Assembly (NCBI RefSeq): GCF_023101145.1
Contig: NZ_CP073714.1
Location: forward strand, 5,394,001-5,458,000
Direction: 5' to 3'
From: Paenibacillus pabuli
Lineage (GTDB): Bacteria; Bacillota; Bacilli; Paenibacillales; Paenibacillaceae
DNA length: 64,000 bases
A program made the translations under genes and the position numbers. The notes below the pieces were generated by a model. That model was not told where the DNA came from, searched no databases, and was given only the letters and a program-made list of their open reading frames with translations. This document shows positions 62,104-64,000 of the stretch, piece after piece. The number at the start of each line of letters is the position of its first letter. Position 1 is the stretch's first letter.

Positions 62104-62874
62104 CTATTTCACGGCTACATAGAACAGACGCTGCGCGCTGTCTCCCGCCTCTTTCCATTCAAAATCAGCATATACACGGACATCTCTGAAACCAGCCTTC
62201 GTCAGCTCCAGCTTCATCCAGTCCGGATCATACGCGCGCTGAACATGAACCTCTTCAAACCGCTGGTACATATCCTTGCCACTCTCAGCCGCACGTGAAA
62301 AGATGCTCAGATGATGCTCAATCTCACACCGATCATGATCCATATCACAGGTCCAAATATACGATACAGAGCGTTCATCCAACACAAAAGGTTGCTCCTC
62401 CTCGTATCGAATAAGGGTGTTCGGATGGTGTACGTCAAACAGGAACGTGCCCTCTGGCTTCAACATTTCGTAAGTACGTTGAAATGTACGAACGACATCT
62501 TCTTTTTCAAGCAGATAATTCACGCAATCACAGAATGATATCACCGAGTCCACTGGCTCTGGTACTCTCCAGTCCCGCATATCCTGCTGCACCCACCGTA
62601 CACTGCCTTCCCGATATAAACGGTGACCCTGGGGCGTTCCTTCCATTTTACTGCGCGCAACAGACAACATGTCTGCTGACAGGTCGATGCCAGTAACTTC
62701 GAAGCCGGAGTTCACCAGCGGAATGGTAATTGAGCCTGTTCCACAGCCCAGTTCAGCCACACTTTTCGGCATGCCATGCCGTTCCCAAGCCGTTCTTGCA
62801 AACCTTATCCAGTCCGGATAAGGCATATCCTCCATTAATTCATCGTACACATAGGCAAATTTCCGGTAAGACAT
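62104..62874 (-). CDS. yqeM: SAM-dependent methyltransferase, YqeM-like
   Basis: A 256-residue class I methyltransferase. It starts MSYRKFAYVYDELMEDMPY, as in YqeM-type proteins, and has AELGCGTGSITIPL (SAM site), GIDLS and ISFCDCVNYLL. Thirty-eight upstream codons are excluded; the ribosome site before 62874 is weak (GCGGTG). Its substrate is unknown. In Bacillus yqeM lies next to comER in the order rsfS-yqeM-comER; here cvfB is inserted before it and leuS plus a kinase after it, consistent with this identity. Confidence 0.82.
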   Translation of the reverse strand: MSYRKFAYVYDELMEDMPYPDWIRFARTAWERHGMPKSVAELGCGTGSITIPLVNSGFEVTGIDLSADMLSVARSKMEGTPQGHRLYREGSVRWVQQDMRDWRVPEPVDSVISFCDCVNYLLEKEDVVRTFQRTYEMLKPEGTFLFDVHHPNTLIRYEEEQPFVLDERSVSYIWTCDMDHDRCEIEHHLSIFSRAAESGKDMYQRFEEVHVQRAYDPDWMKLELTKAGFRDVRVYADFEWKEAGDSAQRLFYVAVK

Positions 62875-63012
62875 GTCAGGCACCGCACTTTCAATTTCAT
62901 TTTCAAATCTCTCTTGAGAAAAGAAAAAGCAGGGGCGTCCGGAGTTCACCCAGCCTTGCCCTGCCTTTACTTGTGGAATCAAGCACATTCTTGATCCATG
63001 ATACCCGTTTGC

Positions 63013-63918
63013 TTACTTGTCCTCGTTTTGATCCTGAGGTATAGACTCTGTCAGATAGGTCCAGTTTTCCTTTTGAGTGACCAGACCATCCTTCATCAGT
63101 TTGCCCAGGGCACGCTTGAACGCGGATTTACTGATGCCAAAACGCTGCTTGATGATATCCGGCGGAGTTGCATCCGAATACGGCATGCCGCCCGTAGGGC
63201 GCTCTTTCATGAAAGCAAGCAGTTTGTCTGCATCTTCATTGCGACCAACCTCTTTGAGTTGGGACATCGCCAGATTGACACGTCCGTCTTCCCGTACCAT
63301 GGTTACCCGGCATTTCACCTTTTCACCAAGACGCAGCATACGATTTCGCTCCGAGGAGTGAATCATGCCAATAGCGCCAAAGCCCAGCACACCACCCTCA
63401 ACAAGTACAAAAGTACCCATCTGAAGGGTCTTGTACACTATTGCTTCAACCCATTCGTTGACCCATGAGGTTGGCGCATGGAAACACAATGGTGCAAGCT
63501 CACGTTCTCCGGCCAGTTTCGCACGCAAACGTCCCTGCTTGTCATGCTCCATAATAACAAAGACTTCATCGCCCACCTGGGGACGCAACTCTTCCAATTC
63601 AGACAGCTCACGAATCGGGAGCAGCAATTGCCGGCCAAGTCCCATCTCGAGGAAACAGCCGAGACGTGGATGAATATCAGCCACAACCAATCGTCCCATT
63701 TCACCGAGTGTGAGATACGGTTTTTTCATGGTTGCCGCCAGACGATCTTCCGTATCAAAGAACAGAAAGACCTCCAGCATTTCTCCAATTTTAACGTCCC
63801 GTGTGAGCTCCGTATAGTGAAGCAGTACATCTTCCGATCCTGTCGTCAAAAAATAGCCAAACGGAGACACTTCGCGTGAAACCGGCAAGTTGACGACTGT
63901 TCCTGCAATCAAAGTCAT
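63013..63918 (-). CDS. cvfB: CvfB-family S1-domain RNA-binding protein
   Basis: A 301-residue protein (YitL type) with tandem S1-like domains in the first 220 residues (including GMIHSSERNRMLRLGEKVKCRV) and a winged-helix C-terminus (SDATPPDIIKQRFGISKSAFKRALGKLM). S. aureus CvfB binds poly-purine RNA and influences virulence gene expression; a regulatory RNA-binding role is inferred here. The ATG overlaps the stop of the upstream gene (ATGA). This is an added gene compared with the Bacillus rsfS-yqeM order. Confidence 0.9.
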   Translation of the reverse strand: MTLIAGTVVNLPVSREVSPFGYFLTTGSEDVLLHYTELTRDVKIGEMLEVFLFFDTEDRLAATMKKPYLTLGEMGRLVVADIHPRLGCFLEMGLGRQLLLPIRELSELEELRPQVGDEVFVIMEHDKQGRLRAKLAGERELAPLCFHAPTSWVNEWVEAIVYKTLQMGTFVLVEGGVLGFGAIGMIHSSERNRMLRLGEKVKCRVTMVREDGRVNLAMSQLKEVGRNEDADKLLAFMKERPTGGMPYSDATPPDIIKQRFGISKSAFKRALGKLMKDGLVTQKENWTYLTESIPQDQNEDK

Positions 63919-64000
63919 ACCGTTTCCACCACTTTGGCATCAGACCACAGTCGTTCGATGTTGTAATATTCACGCTCGTCGCGGTGGAAGATATGAACAA
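63915..64000 (-). CDS. rsfS: ribosomal silencing factor RsfS, C-terminal end (cut by window edge)
   Basis: The last 27 codons and stop are visible, reading VHIFHRDEREYYNIERLWSD, then AKVVETV. The V-H-x-F...R-x-Y-x-E-R-L-W-x-D-A pattern is the conserved end of RsfS (YqeL/Iojap), which binds L14 and blocks subunit joining. The stop overlaps the cvfB start, so the genes are coupled. Only a fragment is present, but the motif and synteny with yqeM are convincing. Confidence 0.82.
   Translation of the reverse strand, partial: VHIFHRDEREYYNIERLWSDAKVVETV

Overview
The window looks like a stretch of chromosome from a spore-forming Gram-positive bacterium, most likely Paenibacillus or a close relative; the genus is inferred from protein style, gene order and roughly 50% G+C, not from a database search. 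Support comes from sporulation genes (yqfC, yqfD, spoIIP, gpr), the com late-competence locus, a leucyl T-box, CIRCE/HrcA control, AddAB instead of RecBCD, and Bacillus-like gene blocks. Almost everything is on the minus strand; the exceptions are a phosphate-transporter-like gene (28.3 kb), rpsT (47.6 kb), a small unknown gene (51.5 kb) and comER (57.3 kb). No insertion sequence, prophage, CRISPR array, rRNA or tRNA gene was recognised.

Layout. 0-13 kb: the block yqfC-yqfD-phoH-pgpH-ybeY-dgkA-cdd-era-yqzL-recO, then nfeD-floA plus an acidic repeat protein, then rpsU-yqeY, a HIT hydrolase and a small unknown gene. 13.5-26 kb: the DNA-end-repair operon addB-addA-sbcD-sbcC. 26-30 kb: an RlmI-like methyltransferase, a triplicated palindromic repeat, a Na/Pi-cotransporter-like gene and a Nudix hydrolase. 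30-40.3 kb: hrcA-grpE-dnaK-dnaJ, two small paralogues flanking a mobile-looking repeat and a YfhD-like micro-gene, then prmA, an M50 protease, rsmE and mtaB. 40.4-47.4 kb: an ArgA-like acetyltransferase, hemW, a palindrome cluster, lepA, a YqxA-like protein, spoIIP and gpr. 47.5-51.1 kb: rpsT, holA and an ECF sigma/anti-sigma pair. 51.5-64 kb: an AT-rich methyltransferase, comEC, comEB, comEA, comER, leuS with its T-box, a phosphotransferase, a YqeM-like methyltransferase, cvfB and the 3' end of rsfS.

How the parts connect. Most genes are housekeeping (ribosome maturation, RNA modification, repair, chaperones), with sporulation and competence modules between them. A textbook sigma-W-type promoter (TGAAAC-N16-CGTAAT) lies upstream of nfeD-floA, and a SigW/RsiW-like pair with a similar promoter of its own lies 40 kb away, so a local envelope-stress circuit can be proposed. 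An arginine-box-like site sits beside the promoter of the ArgA-like gene.

The least explained content is a family of about 175-210 bp intergenic repeats with a central hairpin whose arms co-vary between copies. They occur at 1.9, 27.6-28.2 (three in tandem) and 34.6 kb, with a remnant at 56.4 kb. No complete, obviously new defence or metabolic system was found.
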